A stretch of DNA of 64,000 nt. Source: Micrasema longulum. Its lineage: Eukaryota > Arthropoda > Insecta > Trichoptera > Brachycentridae. This document shows, piece by piece, positions 52,115 to 61,929 of this stretch. The position numbers and the translations under genes are program-made. Where the stretch lies: assembly GCA_022494885.1 (NCBI GenBank), contig JAGVSM010003562.1:97759-161758 (forward strand), read 5' to 3'. The notes beneath the pieces are model-generated. The model saw only the letters and a list, made by a program, of their open reading frames with translations. It was not told where the DNA came from and ran no database searches. Numbering within the stretch: position 1 is the stretch's first letter; each line of letters opens with the position of its first letter.

Positions 52115-52803
52115 TCTTTATATATATAATTCTTCTGTACGTGTGATGTCATTGAATTCCTCCTGAATGGCTAAACCGATTTACATGTTGTTTTTAGTGA
52201 GATGTAGATCTTTGCGCTGCGCGTGTCAGTAGATATTCAAAATTTCAATCGAATCTGTAAAAAAAAGTTGGAAGCACAAATATTTTTTTCATCGACCTTC
52301 CAGGGTGGCATTTGACAAGAACGCATATACAAAAAATTAAAGGATGTTGTTTTTTGTGTTTGGAAAAAGGTTGTTTTTGAACGTTTACAAACAACATTCA
52401 ACTTTTATAGATCCCAATCAGAGCCTTTCCTTACATTACTTATAATTTCTTCGTAATTATCCACTTTTACTGGAGTTTTGAAAATACTTAAATAATATTA
52501 ACTGATATTCAATACATTTTTGAAAATCGCATTATTAAATAAAGTACACCCCTATTGGTGAGAAGAGCCGAGTTAAGACATTTTAAAAAAAATTCTATAT
52601 TTGAAAATGAATTATTTTATGTTTTGGAACTCAACCATAAACAAGTACCTAGGAACTGCTGAAATTAATATTAATAATTTTGAGTTTAAGAATTCAATCA
52701 TAAGCAAGTACCTAGGTACCTACTTTTCAATGAAAAGTCCTTTTCCAAGCTATTAGCAGGCAAGCCAACGTTTGGGCTGGACAACGTCTTTCGGGTCCGC
52801 TAG
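52115..52803 (+). mobile_element. Non-autonomous Helitron-like element, apparently complete
   Basis: It starts TCTTTATATATATAATTCTT after an A and ends TTTCGGGTCCGCTAG before a T. Helitrons characteristically begin TC, end CTRR and insert between A and T, with no target duplication. A bulged hairpin (AGCCAACGTTTGGGCT, 52763-52778) lies about 25 bp from the end, farther than the usual 10-12 bp. The CTCCTGAATGGCTAAACCGA block near the 5' end is typical of such elements in insects. It is 689 bp with no Rep/helicase frame. A 5' fragment is at 18637-18752. Alternative: a SINE/RTE-derived repeat with similar ends. Confidence 0.65.
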
Positions 52804-53180
52804 TTTATTGATAAAAAGTACATTTGTAAGGATATATGCGTTTTTATTTTTATTTTTATAAAATGTAGAGTCGCCTATGAGCGTCAAATAATGTGATATA
52901 ACCCGTGCACCTGCTCTGTAGAAATACATATTTAACTTATTTGTGCAGAAAGGTTTTAGTTAAAAATGCATTTCATTTTCTTGTACTTGGGTTTAAATAG
53001 CTCCCCTGATAATGTTAGCAAAATGCAGTTAATGTAGATCTGCAATCTGCATCCAGGCAATGAAATATACCATAAATAAGTGTGATAGTGTGATCTTTTT
53101 GTCTTTTAAATCTTTGAATATCAAGATCTGTGCATTACGTAAAAGCTGACAAGTATTATTGACAAAATCAAGAAAGGAGA
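52804..53180. other. No gene recognised
   Basis: No repeats matched; small frames only. Confidence 0.45.
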
Positions 53181-53182
53181 TC

Positions 53183-53302
53183 TGGGCTGGTATTCTGAAC
53201 GAAATTGCGCGCAAGAGATCGCTCTGTTAGCGTGTATTTAGTACGTAAATACGCGTTGAAAATGCGTTTTCTACGCGCGCTTTTGAGTTCAGAATACCAC
53301 AT
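53183..53302. mobile_element. CpG-rich foldback MITE, copy 3
   Basis: Perfect 13-bp terminal inverted repeats TGGTATTCTGAAC (53188) and GTTCAGAATACCA (to 53299). The interior has GAAATTGCGCGCAAGAG, AGTACGTAAATACGCG, TCTACGCGCGCTTTTG. It is inverted relative to 13720-13847 and has the same 112-bp length. No clear target duplication. Confidence 0.85.
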
Positions 53303-55058
53303 CTGCGTTGGTTCGACATGTAGGGCGGCAAGACGGAGGAAAAATATTTAAGTTGCGAATGTTGATGGATGCAGAAAGACTAATGAAGACATGGACCAAT
53401 TCCAACAAATCCTTAAAATGGACAGGTCAAAAGTCGGAATGATCGGCGCGCGTGCATGAGAAAATGTATGAATGTAGAGATGGCATTCTATCCTCTTTGC
53501 CCACGAGGAAATGGCAATGTTATTGCCATAATTGATCATGAGATGATCGATTCGTGACAATTGTTTCGCCTTGTTAGGGTATTTTCAAACGAATTTGAAG
53601 AATAGATGGATTGAATGTCCTTATATAGTTATATAATTCAAGGTACTTAAGTAAAAAATAAAAATAATCTTATGAACCATAGCATGTACATTAATCATAA
53701 TTGTGGGAAAAACCAATAGTTAAGGGCAAGGCTTAGTGTTTCATAGGTAATGTAGAATTTAGGTATTTATATTTGAATTTAGGTATTTATATTACGGAAA
53801 AAAATATAAGAAAGTAAGTATTTCTTTACATACATGTATATATTGTAAGGTAATTGATAAACCTTTTTAGTATTATATCTTTAGATAATTGTTGTAAAAA
53901 TTGTATAAATAATATTGTAATACGTTGGTGTTCTTTTTTATTTTTAGTACATGATCGAAATATTATGAAGAAATTTATGTAAACATAAGTGTATTTTTTT
54001 ACAATTTTTATATTTGTAAAAAAAAAAAAAGAAGTTCAGTAGACTCAATTCAGTGTTTGATTTCTTATATTATAAGTTTTAAAAAGTCGTACTTTACTTT
54101 TCAAATTTTTCGAACTTTCTATTGGCAAAAAAATTTGTTTTTATGCTTTGGTTTCAAAGCGTTTGATCATTTTTCTACTTTGCGTTTTCTCTGCTTAGCC
54201 AAATTATAGAGCGTATTGAAGTAATTAATTTAAGATAGGTTTAAGGCTTTTACAACTACTTAGAAATGAACAACCTCCTGGGAAATAAAGTTTTAATTAC
54301 TAAGTAATTTAAAATTATTAACATCCTTGTTTGAAGTTCAAAGTAGGTACTTACCTCAAAGTTGAGAGGAAAGTTAATAAAAAATTAATTAAGATTGCAC
54401 TCGAAAGAAAACGATTCAAGAAAATTAATGAACAGTAAAATAGTAATTTACTACATTTCATTTTATGCATTTTTAACACTTTTACTGGGTTTTATATTTT
54501 AAAATTATTTTATTGGGAAATCGATGAGTCTGTCAACTGTTAAGTAATGTAATAAATAAAATAAACTATTACAAAAATGCAAATGTACAAAAAATATAAT
54601 AAAAATTATAATGGGACTCAAAATAGACATACAATTTATACCCATACCACAAGGGTTGATAAATATTTTTTTTCTAAAGTTTATATTATGCTGAAAAATG
54701 TATCAATAGAGCTAAATTTGTTTTCAAGATTATGACTATACTGTAGTCTCTATAGACACTTTTCAGAAGGTGACTATTACAGTTTTTTGTATGAAAGCTG
54801 CCTGGCCGTTTTTAGCAGAACATAGAACTGATCTTACTGCACCTGATAACACCACTTTCTTTTTATTTTTTTTATTTTTTTAAATTGCGGACTGGTTGCT
54901 TTCTGCATAACTGCGTTCAATTATAACTAAATTAATATAAAATAGCGCTGCCTTTGTTTGTCGCGTACATATTTTAGTTTTGTAAATAGTTATTAGATTT
55001 ATTAGTTAATACACACAAGGACATCTACATAATTGCATTTAAATATTTTTATTTTTTG
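53303..55058. other. No gene recognised
   Basis: The sequence at 53305-53580 is less A+T-rich than the surroundings (GATGGATGCAGAAAGACTAA, ATGGACAGGTCAAAAG). It may be an old exon or TE remnant, but all frames break. The rest is A+T-rich. Confidence 0.4.
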
Positions 55059-55062
55059 TATT

Positions 55063-55445
55063 ATGCCAGTACTTCTTTATGGGGGTGAATCCTGGGACCT
55101 TAAGTTTGTTCAATTTCATAACCATTATCGAAGTCCGAGAACGGACACAGCAGATTCCTATAAAGGGCGTTTCGAGTAGGCGGAGGTGGAGGTGGCTCGG
55201 ACACGTGCTGCGTATGCCTCAAAAGAGCCTTACACGAAATTGCCTCTTTTTCACACTTGAGGGCTATTGCCGTTCTGGAAGGCCATTGATGACAATTTTT
55301 CGGGCTTGTTCGGTGGAACTAAGGGACGCAGTAGGAGGAAGCGAGAGTGCTAGCTGGCAATAGCGTCTCCTAGAGGTGTCTGGTAAAGTCCACGTTTTCC
55401 ACTTAGGAGCGGATGTGGATAAGGAAAAGTGAAAATGTATATAAG
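55063..55445 (+). mobile_element. Non-LTR retrotransposon RT tail (WRWLGHVLRM)
   Basis: MPVLLYGGESWDL is encoded from 55063; after a frameshift, RERTQQIPIKGVSSRRRWRW LGHVLRMPQKSLTR, then EGYCRSGRPLMTIFRACSVE LRDAVGGSESASW, with a stop at 55361. LLYGxExW ... RRWRWLGHVLRM ... GxxRRGRPxxTWRRxxxxEL is the end of a widespread LINE family in arthropods. The 3'UTR ends near 55445. Only the last ~100 residues survive. Confidence 0.8.
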
Positions 55446-56425
55446 TACATTAACTTTACATAGATAGTGTTGTAGTTTATAAATTTAGACACATTAAAAA
55501 TAATATTATGTTGTTAAAAGAAAAATAATTTGAAAAGAATTTTTTAAAATGACGTTTATGTGAATTTTTAATGTGCAATTTTTTATTATGTGAGTTGTGT
55601 ATTTCTTAATTTATCACGAAATGAAAATTTTCCAAAATTGTAAATAAAAAAATAAAAAAATAATAATGTGTTTGAATTTATCACGGGACGTTACTTCCTA
55701 CGTTTGAACTTAAGCTGTGTTAAAATTTACTTTGAAAATTCACGAATAAGGTTATTAAATATACCAAGTCACTTGTTAAGGAGAGTTTATTGAACATTAA
55801 ATTCAAATATCTGCTTTGCAGGAAAATGGCGAGCTGAAAAGCCCCATTCTGAACGTTTCTAAGGTAAACAGGGGAAAATAAGCACTTTGCTGGTTTTCTT
55901 GACTTTGCTATAGATTGTATGTTATAGTGTGCATTATGTAAATGTATCATAATATAATAAGGAAGTGAAAGGATTGTCTATTTTAATAAAAATAAAATGT
56001 TAATTTTTAATCGAGAAAAACTAGTATGATAAATTCAAATTATATCCTCGGATTTGCGGGAACAACAGTACAATTATGTATGCTATTTAATGATTAAAAT
56101 AAATAAACAATGAAAAAAAAATTAAAAAAAGAATAGCTCTTCTAAAGTTTTTACGCGCTTATGCCACTTATCCAGTTAATCTTTCCTCTTTTCATTTTTC
56201 CTTTATTCCTTTCATATCACTGAAAACAAGTGTTGATATCATTTTATTTATATACGCATATTGCTAGTTCTATTTTAGTATCAATTTTTTTTGCATACAT
56301 GTTTATTGCACTTGATTCAAACTTCAAACATCGAAATTAAAAATAACAATTAATTTCATATTCGTATGCGATATAATACTAACAATAATATTTAGTTGAT
56401 TTACAAGTATACTTACAGATTTACA
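55446..56425. other. No gene recognised
   Basis: A minus frame (55720-55950) has no motif. A+T-rich. Confidence 0.45.
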
Positions 56426-56427
56426 AG

Positions 56428-56470
56428 AGCCATTTTTGTGAAAAATCACCTCAAGAGCGCTGTACAATTG
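56428..56470. repeat. Shared CCATTTTTGTGAAAAATC block
   Basis: Near copy of 21815-21865; see there. Confidence 0.5.
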
Positions 56471-56571
56471 TATACTTAATTGATAAATTACATTCTAACT
56501 AAGCTAAATTTACATATTATATTGTTTTTGGTTTGAACTTGTGAATGTATTTATTGTAATTATCTATTTTT

Positions 56572-56738
56572 TTGCACCACAACAGGCCTGGAGACCCAAT
56601 TATAGTAGTGATATACATCACAGAATACCCAGGCTTGAAAAAAAATTGCATCAGATTAATTTGTTTTCACCGGATCCCAGAACCTTCCGTGTGTGTGTCA
56701 AGTGTCTTAGCCATTACACCACGGAGGCCACCATTGTA
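56572..56738 (-). mobile_element. SINE-C copy
   Basis: The minus strand reads CCTCCGTGGTGTAATGGCTA (A box), ACACACACGGAAGGTTCTGG and ATCCGGTG (B box degraded), then CAAGCCTGGGTATTCTGTG, ACTATAATTGGGTCTCCAGG. Short frames on the plus strand here are antisense to the SINE. Confidence 0.75.
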
Positions 56739-56765
56739 TAATATATTAGTGTAATGATAACTCAG

Positions 56766-56992
56766 TGTCCGCCTTGTGGTTTAGTGGTAAGCGCGTTACC
56801 AAGCAATTTTTATGTCAATTTCAGAGATAATTGATATGAAATATTCATTTTAAAATGTGTTTTTACGGGTACCTAACGCTAGAGACTGATCATTTTATCT
56901 TCATGTTATAAAAATGATCACGATTTGCAGCGGCTTGTTTACCAATGAAATGCCCTATGCACTATTGGGTTCGAAAAAAGAATGGTGATGAG
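56766..56992 (+). mobile_element. SINE-A copy
   Basis: Head CCGCCTTGTGGTTTAGTGGT AAGCGCGTTA; the B box is lost. Body TTGATATGAAATATTCATTT, ATAAAAATGATCACGATTTG, TACCAATGAAATGCCCTATG, tail GAATGGTGATGAGG. It starts about 28 bp after SINE-C, in the opposite orientation. Confidence 0.7.
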
Positions 56993-57045
56993 GCTATGAA
57001 TCAGAATTCTTATTTTTCTTTTAGCCGATTAGGTTTTTTTAATTT

Positions 57046-57500
57046 AAATTTATTGCAACAGAGAGGGAAAACCTTTTTGAGAAGAGGATATGGAAGTCTC
57101 GGCTTTTACAGGGTTTAAGAGCTGTCGTTGGCTGGTTCAAGTAACCACTTTACACACTGTAACATTATCTATTTAGCCAATGTTTAAACATCCACATTTC
57201 CTTAACTCTTCCAACTGTTGACTTCTGTAAAGTAAAACAGCTGAAACCTTTATCATGCGGGTTAGATTCATCCGGCTGAACCAATTCACCTACTAGGCAA
57301 CGACAGATTTTTTTTTTTCAATTTCAATTGTTACTTCTTCTTTTACCAGTTAGTTAATTTAACAAAGTTTTGAGTATGTCCAAATGTTTGCAGACTTGCT
57401 GGATTTCAGCCCTTGGGAGAAATTTAGATTTAAATTTGTTGCAACAGAGAGGCAAACATTTTTGAGAAGGGAATACAAGTCTGGGCGATTGCATTTACAT
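57046..57500 (+). mobile_element. Repeat X, head-to-tail 1.2-mer
   Basis: AAATTTATTGCAACAGAGAG at 57046 and AAATTTGTTGCAACAGAGAG at 57432 mark the same position of the unit 386 bp apart, with all blocks in direct order between. The second unit stops after about 65 bp (GAGAAGGGAATAC). Confidence 0.85.
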
Positions 57501-58074
57501 TTATAGCCTTTTAAAACATTTACATGTCACCTTTTTTTTATGTCTTAAAATGGGAAAATTCCATGAAGTCTAATCCGCTCAAAACTTGTACAGTGTTTTG
57601 AAATGTAATTATTTGACGTTCAAGATTGACTAAAAGTCATCCTTAGATTACTTCAAAACGAAAAAAAATAATGAAATATTTATACTGGAAATATAACAGC
57701 CCTATGGGAATGTATGTATTCCGGATATTTGTATTTTCTGTATGTGGTGAAAAAGGATGCAGAGGTATCGCCTTCTTTTTTCACACACCCAACAAAACAC
57801 CGGTCTTCTTACCTTTCCCCTGGCTATTTGAACCTGAATAAGGTATTTTTTTCAGTGAATAGAAAAAACTTGATAAGAAAAGCATTTTACAGGAAATCGA
57901 AATCCGTTTTTTTCCGAAATTTCCGAAAATCTATTCACACTACGTTTGATAAGTTCACCACTCAAAAGTTGTAACTCTATTTAAATAAGTAATAATTGCA
58001 CAACATTATTTTTGGTACGTGTACTTTTGTACACACACAAATCTGGATTTTCTCCCAAGGGGGAGTGGTATATG
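57501..58074. other. Unidentified 86-codon frame, otherwise nothing
   Basis: A plus frame at 57714-57974 reads GYLYFLYVVKKDAEV, HPTKHRSSYLSPGYLNLNK and RKAFYRKSKSVFFRNFRKS. The K/R/Y/F-rich run could be the C-terminal tail of another LINE, but the usual GPxLYNxLP-type ending is absent. Not assigned. Confidence 0.35.
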
Positions 58075-58283
58075 TTTTTTATTTATATCCCTACAGAGAT
58101 GAGGTAGAATTTGTTTTTCAAATTAGGTACTACAACATTCAGGGAATGTTGTAGTACCTACTTAAAGTGGCCACTTAACCCAGCCAATGACAGGTCATAA
58201 GCCCTGTAAACGCTTGAATATCCATAATCCTGAATTTGAAAAAAAAAAATCTACCTCATCTCTGTAGGGATATAAATAAAAAA
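58075..58283. mobile_element. Nested perfect foldback containing X sequence
   Basis: Outer arms 58075-58108 and 58250-58283 are perfect 34-bp inverted copies (ATATCCCTACAGAGATGAGG and its complement). Inside, 58125-58140 and 58144-58159 form a perfect 16-bp hairpin with a 3-nt loop (AGGTACTACAACATTC). Between inner hairpin and right arm lies minus-strand X (AAGTGGCCACTTAACCCAGC, CAATGACAGGTCATAAGCCC). CTACAGAGATGAGG is itself a variant of the X block CAACAGAGAGGG. Confidence 0.85.
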
Positions 58284-59218
58284 GTAATAATTGACCTAAG
58301 CCTTAATGCATAGTACAAGAAACATTAAATTTGTATAAACCATTTTAATTTCTTGTCTTTATCACATTGTTTATTACTGTTTATAAAGATTTATAATTAT
58401 TATACGTAAAGTAGTTTCAAGGTAACTTTTAATTAATTTTATTGTTACATATTTACATATTAATTACAGCAAGTTTCATTGAACTTTTTATACAATTTAT
58501 TAGTAACAGTGTACATACATATTTTTTGTTTTTGCCGGTGAGTCATCTAAACTGCCTAAGTAGGGATAGCTTTTCCGATCTAGGGTAGTAAATTATGTAT
58601 TTTTAAAGTTATTTTTTTCATAAATATCATTAATTTAAATGAAATATTTTTATCCACTTCGATAGTTTTCCAAAAGTCAAGACATAAGACATATTTAATT
58701 ATTTATAAATTAAATACACGCGTATACAGTATTATTACTAGAGCGCACATAAGAAAATGTTTTTGTGTGCCCTATTTCCAGATTTAAAAATAAATGATAA
58801 ATAAAAAATAAACCACGAATATCTAAATCCTACGTCATAACAACTAAAAGAAATCAATTTATCTATCTATTTACATACATACATTTAATAAAAAAAATAT
58901 GCACAGAACTGCCTGCTTTCCCGTTTTACTAGAGTAAATAAATTTATGTTTTATACAATTTGATTTGACAACAATTTGTTAAATACAATTTGATTATTAT
59001 TATTATTATTTAGAATATGTCCATGTGTGCTCTTCTTCCAGATTTAAAAATAAATAATAAAACTTCCACTCATACCTATAGTAAGACTATACTAAATTAG
59101 AATCACTCGTCACTAGTTACACAATAAAATTTTGAACGAAAAGAAAAACGAAAAAATGAAAGAAAGAATATTATAGTTTTTATTTATTTATTTCAGATCC
59201 AAAAAATACGTTTATTTG
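58284..59218. other. No gene recognised
   Basis: A+T-rich. CCAGATTTAAAAATAAATGA (58779) and CCAGATTTAAAAATAAATAA (59038) are two similar short blocks about 260 bp apart. Confidence 0.45.
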
Positions 59219-59221
59219 GTT

Positions 59222-59335
59222 AAGTGCATTTCAGCTCTTTAAAAAATTAAATTCAATTTTTGTGTTCTCGCTGGTAATCGAACCCAGAACCTTCCGTGCG
59301 TGAGTCAAACGTATTCACAACGGAGGTATCCATAT
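59222..59335 (-). mobile_element. SINE-C head
   Basis: The minus strand reads CCTCCGTTGTGAATACG, TGACTCACGCACGGAAGG, CTGGGTTCGATTACCAGC. Part of the anticodon-side arm is deleted; the body is lost. Confidence 0.7.
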
Positions 59336-59355
59336 ACTGAGTAAATAAGTCAACC

Positions 59356-59465
59356 TTGCTGTGTAGTTGCCCACCGTTTTTGAGGTCCTAAGTTTGATTC
59401 CTGGCAAGGTGGACGTGAAATATTGGGTATAAAGGTGGTTCTAAAATAAGTAAAAAAGGTCAACA
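59356..59465 (+). mobile_element. SINE-A fragment
   Basis: TGCCCACCGTTTTTGAGGTC, AAGTTTGATTCCTGGCAAGG, TGGACGTGAAATAT: head second half and start of body. Confidence 0.6.
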
Positions 59466-60340
59466 CATTATTTGAAATGTTCAGTTCAAATAGTAGACCT
59501 TCCGATTTAAAAGTTTACTTTACTATCCGTTCTTACAGTTTAGGCTTACGGGGATAAAATTACTGCGAAAGCAAAAGAGCACGTATCACAAAATAAGGCA
59601 TTATGCTTGAGTATACTGGAAGAAATCATACAAAATATGGACCTTTTGCTTTATTTGTGCAATATTGCGACAACATCGGGGCCTCTGCTTAAAAATTATA
59701 TTGATTACAAACCGTCTTTTACTATCTTGATTAATCCATGTCTAATTCTGATATCTAGAAAATATCAATTAATAATAATAAAATATGTATATCAGAATGA
59801 TTCCAGTATATTTTAAATGTAAATAATCTATTAAAAACTAGAAAACAGAAATATAATTATTTTATGAATACTTAAAATTTTTTAACCTCATTTAATAGCC
59901 GCATTTCAAATCTTTCTTCGATTTTTAGACATTTAAAAGCTCTTTGAAATCAAGGCTCTGTTTTTTCTCCAGAAAACATTTATCTTGAAAATATTGTTTT
60001 TATATTAGTATACATTAATCAGTGATAATATTCAATGATATTTCAAGTAAATATGCTTATTTTTTTTTAATGGTAAATTAATCTACCATAAATGTTTTAA
60101 GTGCAGTATATGGCCCATTTAAATGAGGGTAGGTTTATATTTTATACGTATTTAAAAAAAATGTTTTATTAATTTAGAGGCACTATCAGGTAAACATTAA
60201 TTTAAAGGAAATCAAGGGGAGATTAGTGGACGTTTTCCCGCCATCAAATAAATGAATTGTTTATTGTTATTTTACCGTGCCGAGTGGATTTTCACAATCT
60301 AATAAAATAAACGTATTTTGTATCTCCACAAAATGGTTCA
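59466..60340. other. No gene recognised
   Basis: The 69-codon frame at 59607-59816 is unremarkable. A+T-rich. Confidence 0.45.
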
Positions 60341-60344
60341 ATCG

Positions 60345-60407
60345 AACATTATTATATAAACGAGTGGAGGCGTATAAAAAAAAAAAAAAAACATTATTAT
60401 ATAAACG
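60345..60407 (+). mobile_element. Minimal retro-insertion flanked by 18-bp TSD
   Basis: AACATTATTATATAAACG occurs at 60345-60362 and 60390-60407. Between lie AGTGGAGGCGTAT and a poly-A run. This has the form of an extremely 5'-truncated retrotransposition: target duplication, a few bases of 3' end, poly-A. Confidence 0.75.
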
Positions 60408-60432
60408 CATCCATAGGTGCATATTCCTAGTT

Positions 60433-60567
60433 TAGGAACAATGATATACTGCAGTTCAAAAAACCTTTGAAATAATATTTTACCTCAACACTACCAGAAA
60501 TCGAACCCAAGGTCTCAAGGATAGTAAGCGAACGCTTCAACCACTACACAACGAGGTGGACTTATCT
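60433..60567 (-). mobile_element. SINE-A variant, head and start of body
   Basis: The minus strand reads CACCTCGTTGTGTAGTGGTT (A box), TTGAGACCTTGGGTTCGATT (B box), then GTTTTTTGAACTGCAGTAT. The last block is shared with 27722-27955, defining a subfamily. Confidence 0.75.
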
Positions 60568-61188
60568 TCGCTCGATTACCTTATTCGGGATTTTTACTCG
60601 AGAGCAGCTATTGAGCCAAAAACACTCGTCCAGGGCTTTGGTTCTATTTCGCACACATAACTTTATTATTCATCCGCCTGGACCTGGAAACAGAGAATCC
60701 AATCAAAGACATAAACAATAATAAATAATGAAATACGTTTACCTTATTCAATAAACATTATTTTCTTAATTGTCAAACATTTCAATGACCAGCCTTTTAA
60801 AAATATCTTCTTCTGTTCACGCTTCTTATCGTTGAAAAGTTCTTCGTCTCTGTTTAAATACCCGTCGAGAAGTGATTGATTTTTAGTGAGACAAGCAGTT
60901 TGTTATTATTTTATTATGAAGTGTTCCAGCTCATTTTCTAACTGCGTAATATAATATGAAAGATTGTCAATCAACTTAATCAAGCATGTCTCAGTGGATT
61001 GAATATTTAATATACACCAATTAGTTTGATATAATCAAGGAAAACATAACTGAATGATTATTCATAAAATTATAATAACTGAATAACAATTTATTTATTA
61101 TTATATCTGTCAAGATTTACCTTACGAACGGGAAAAGATGGTTATATAGAAAAATAGAATATCTCTAAAAACATTTTTCATCTCATTA
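60568..61188. other. No gene recognised
   Basis: A+T-rich; no frames or repeats supported. Confidence 0.45.
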
Positions 61189-61189
61189 T

Positions 61190-61560
61190 TATCATAATCA
61201 GCCCACGTTGGTCCACTGCAGGACATAGGCCTCCCTTGTCTCCTCCATTCCTCCAGGTTCTAAGCCATCCTCATCCACTGTCTCCCGGCAAACCTCCGAA
61301 TATCATCCAACAATCTCATTTGTGGGCGTCCTTGGGGCCTTGTATTCCTCGGTCTCCACTCGAGAACAAGCTTTGTCCATTTATGATCAGATGTTCGAGC
61401 AATATGGCTTGCCTATTGCCATTTAAACCAACCAATCCTTTCCAACACATCGCATACTTTGGTTTGACTGCGATTTAATCTTTTCTCTCCTTATTTCTTA
61501 ATGTTATTTCATCCATATCGCGTTTCATATTTCTTTGTGCAACATGTAACTTACGAGGAG
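61190..61560 (-). mobile_element. RTE-like LINE 3' end (EAYVLQWTNVG)
   Basis: The minus strand reads KLVLEWRPRNTRPQGRPQMR LLDDIRRFAGRQWMRMA, a stop, NLEEWRRQ, then after a shift EAYVLQWTNVG and a stop near 61207. WxPRxxRxRGRPxxRWxDDIxxxAGxxWMRxAQDRxxWRxxEEAYV-x-QW is the ending of RTE-type LINE proteins. A GATTATGATAATAATGAGA tail follows. The stop and the frameshift make it inactive. Confidence 0.8.
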
Positions 61561-61635
61561 ACTGCTTGGTCAAAATAATAGTCCACGCGCTGTTTGTTTT
61601 TTTTCCTAAAGGGATTTGATTATTATTTGCCTTGT

Positions 61636-61658
61636 TTATTTTAAACAAGGCTTATATA
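61636..61658. repeat. Short hairpin GCCTTGTTTA/TAAACAAGGC
   Basis: GCCTTGTTTA, three bases, AAACAAGGC. Isolated; perhaps the relic of a foldback. Confidence 0.5.
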
Positions 61659-61660
61659 TA

Positions 61661-61925
61661 CTGCAAAATGTATATTTCTTCTAATTACTCTAACAACAGT
61701 GTGAGAATCTGGTGGGTTAATCGGCTGTGGCCTTGCTAAGGAACTTCTCCGCATTTGATTTAAGAATATACATATAAACTACAGAAAACTCATTCAGCAG
61801 AAGCCGGACTATTGACAGATATCAGCAGACCTTATATTCTGCTTTGAGAGTGTTCACCATTTTGTGTCCAATTTTTATTTATTTCAAATACTACCTTTAC
61901 TACTTTTACCATGCATGATATTACC
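61661..61925. other. Probably downstream part of the decayed LINE
   Basis: Composition resembles the LINE that follows, but no motif is readable. Confidence 0.35.
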
Positions 61926-61929
61926 TAAC

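Noticed and set aside
57046..57500. Hammerhead ribozyme inside repeat X
   Set aside because: Neither strand of the unit contains CUGANGA followed by a pairable stem and GAAA; the retrozyme comparison rests only on unit length and structure.
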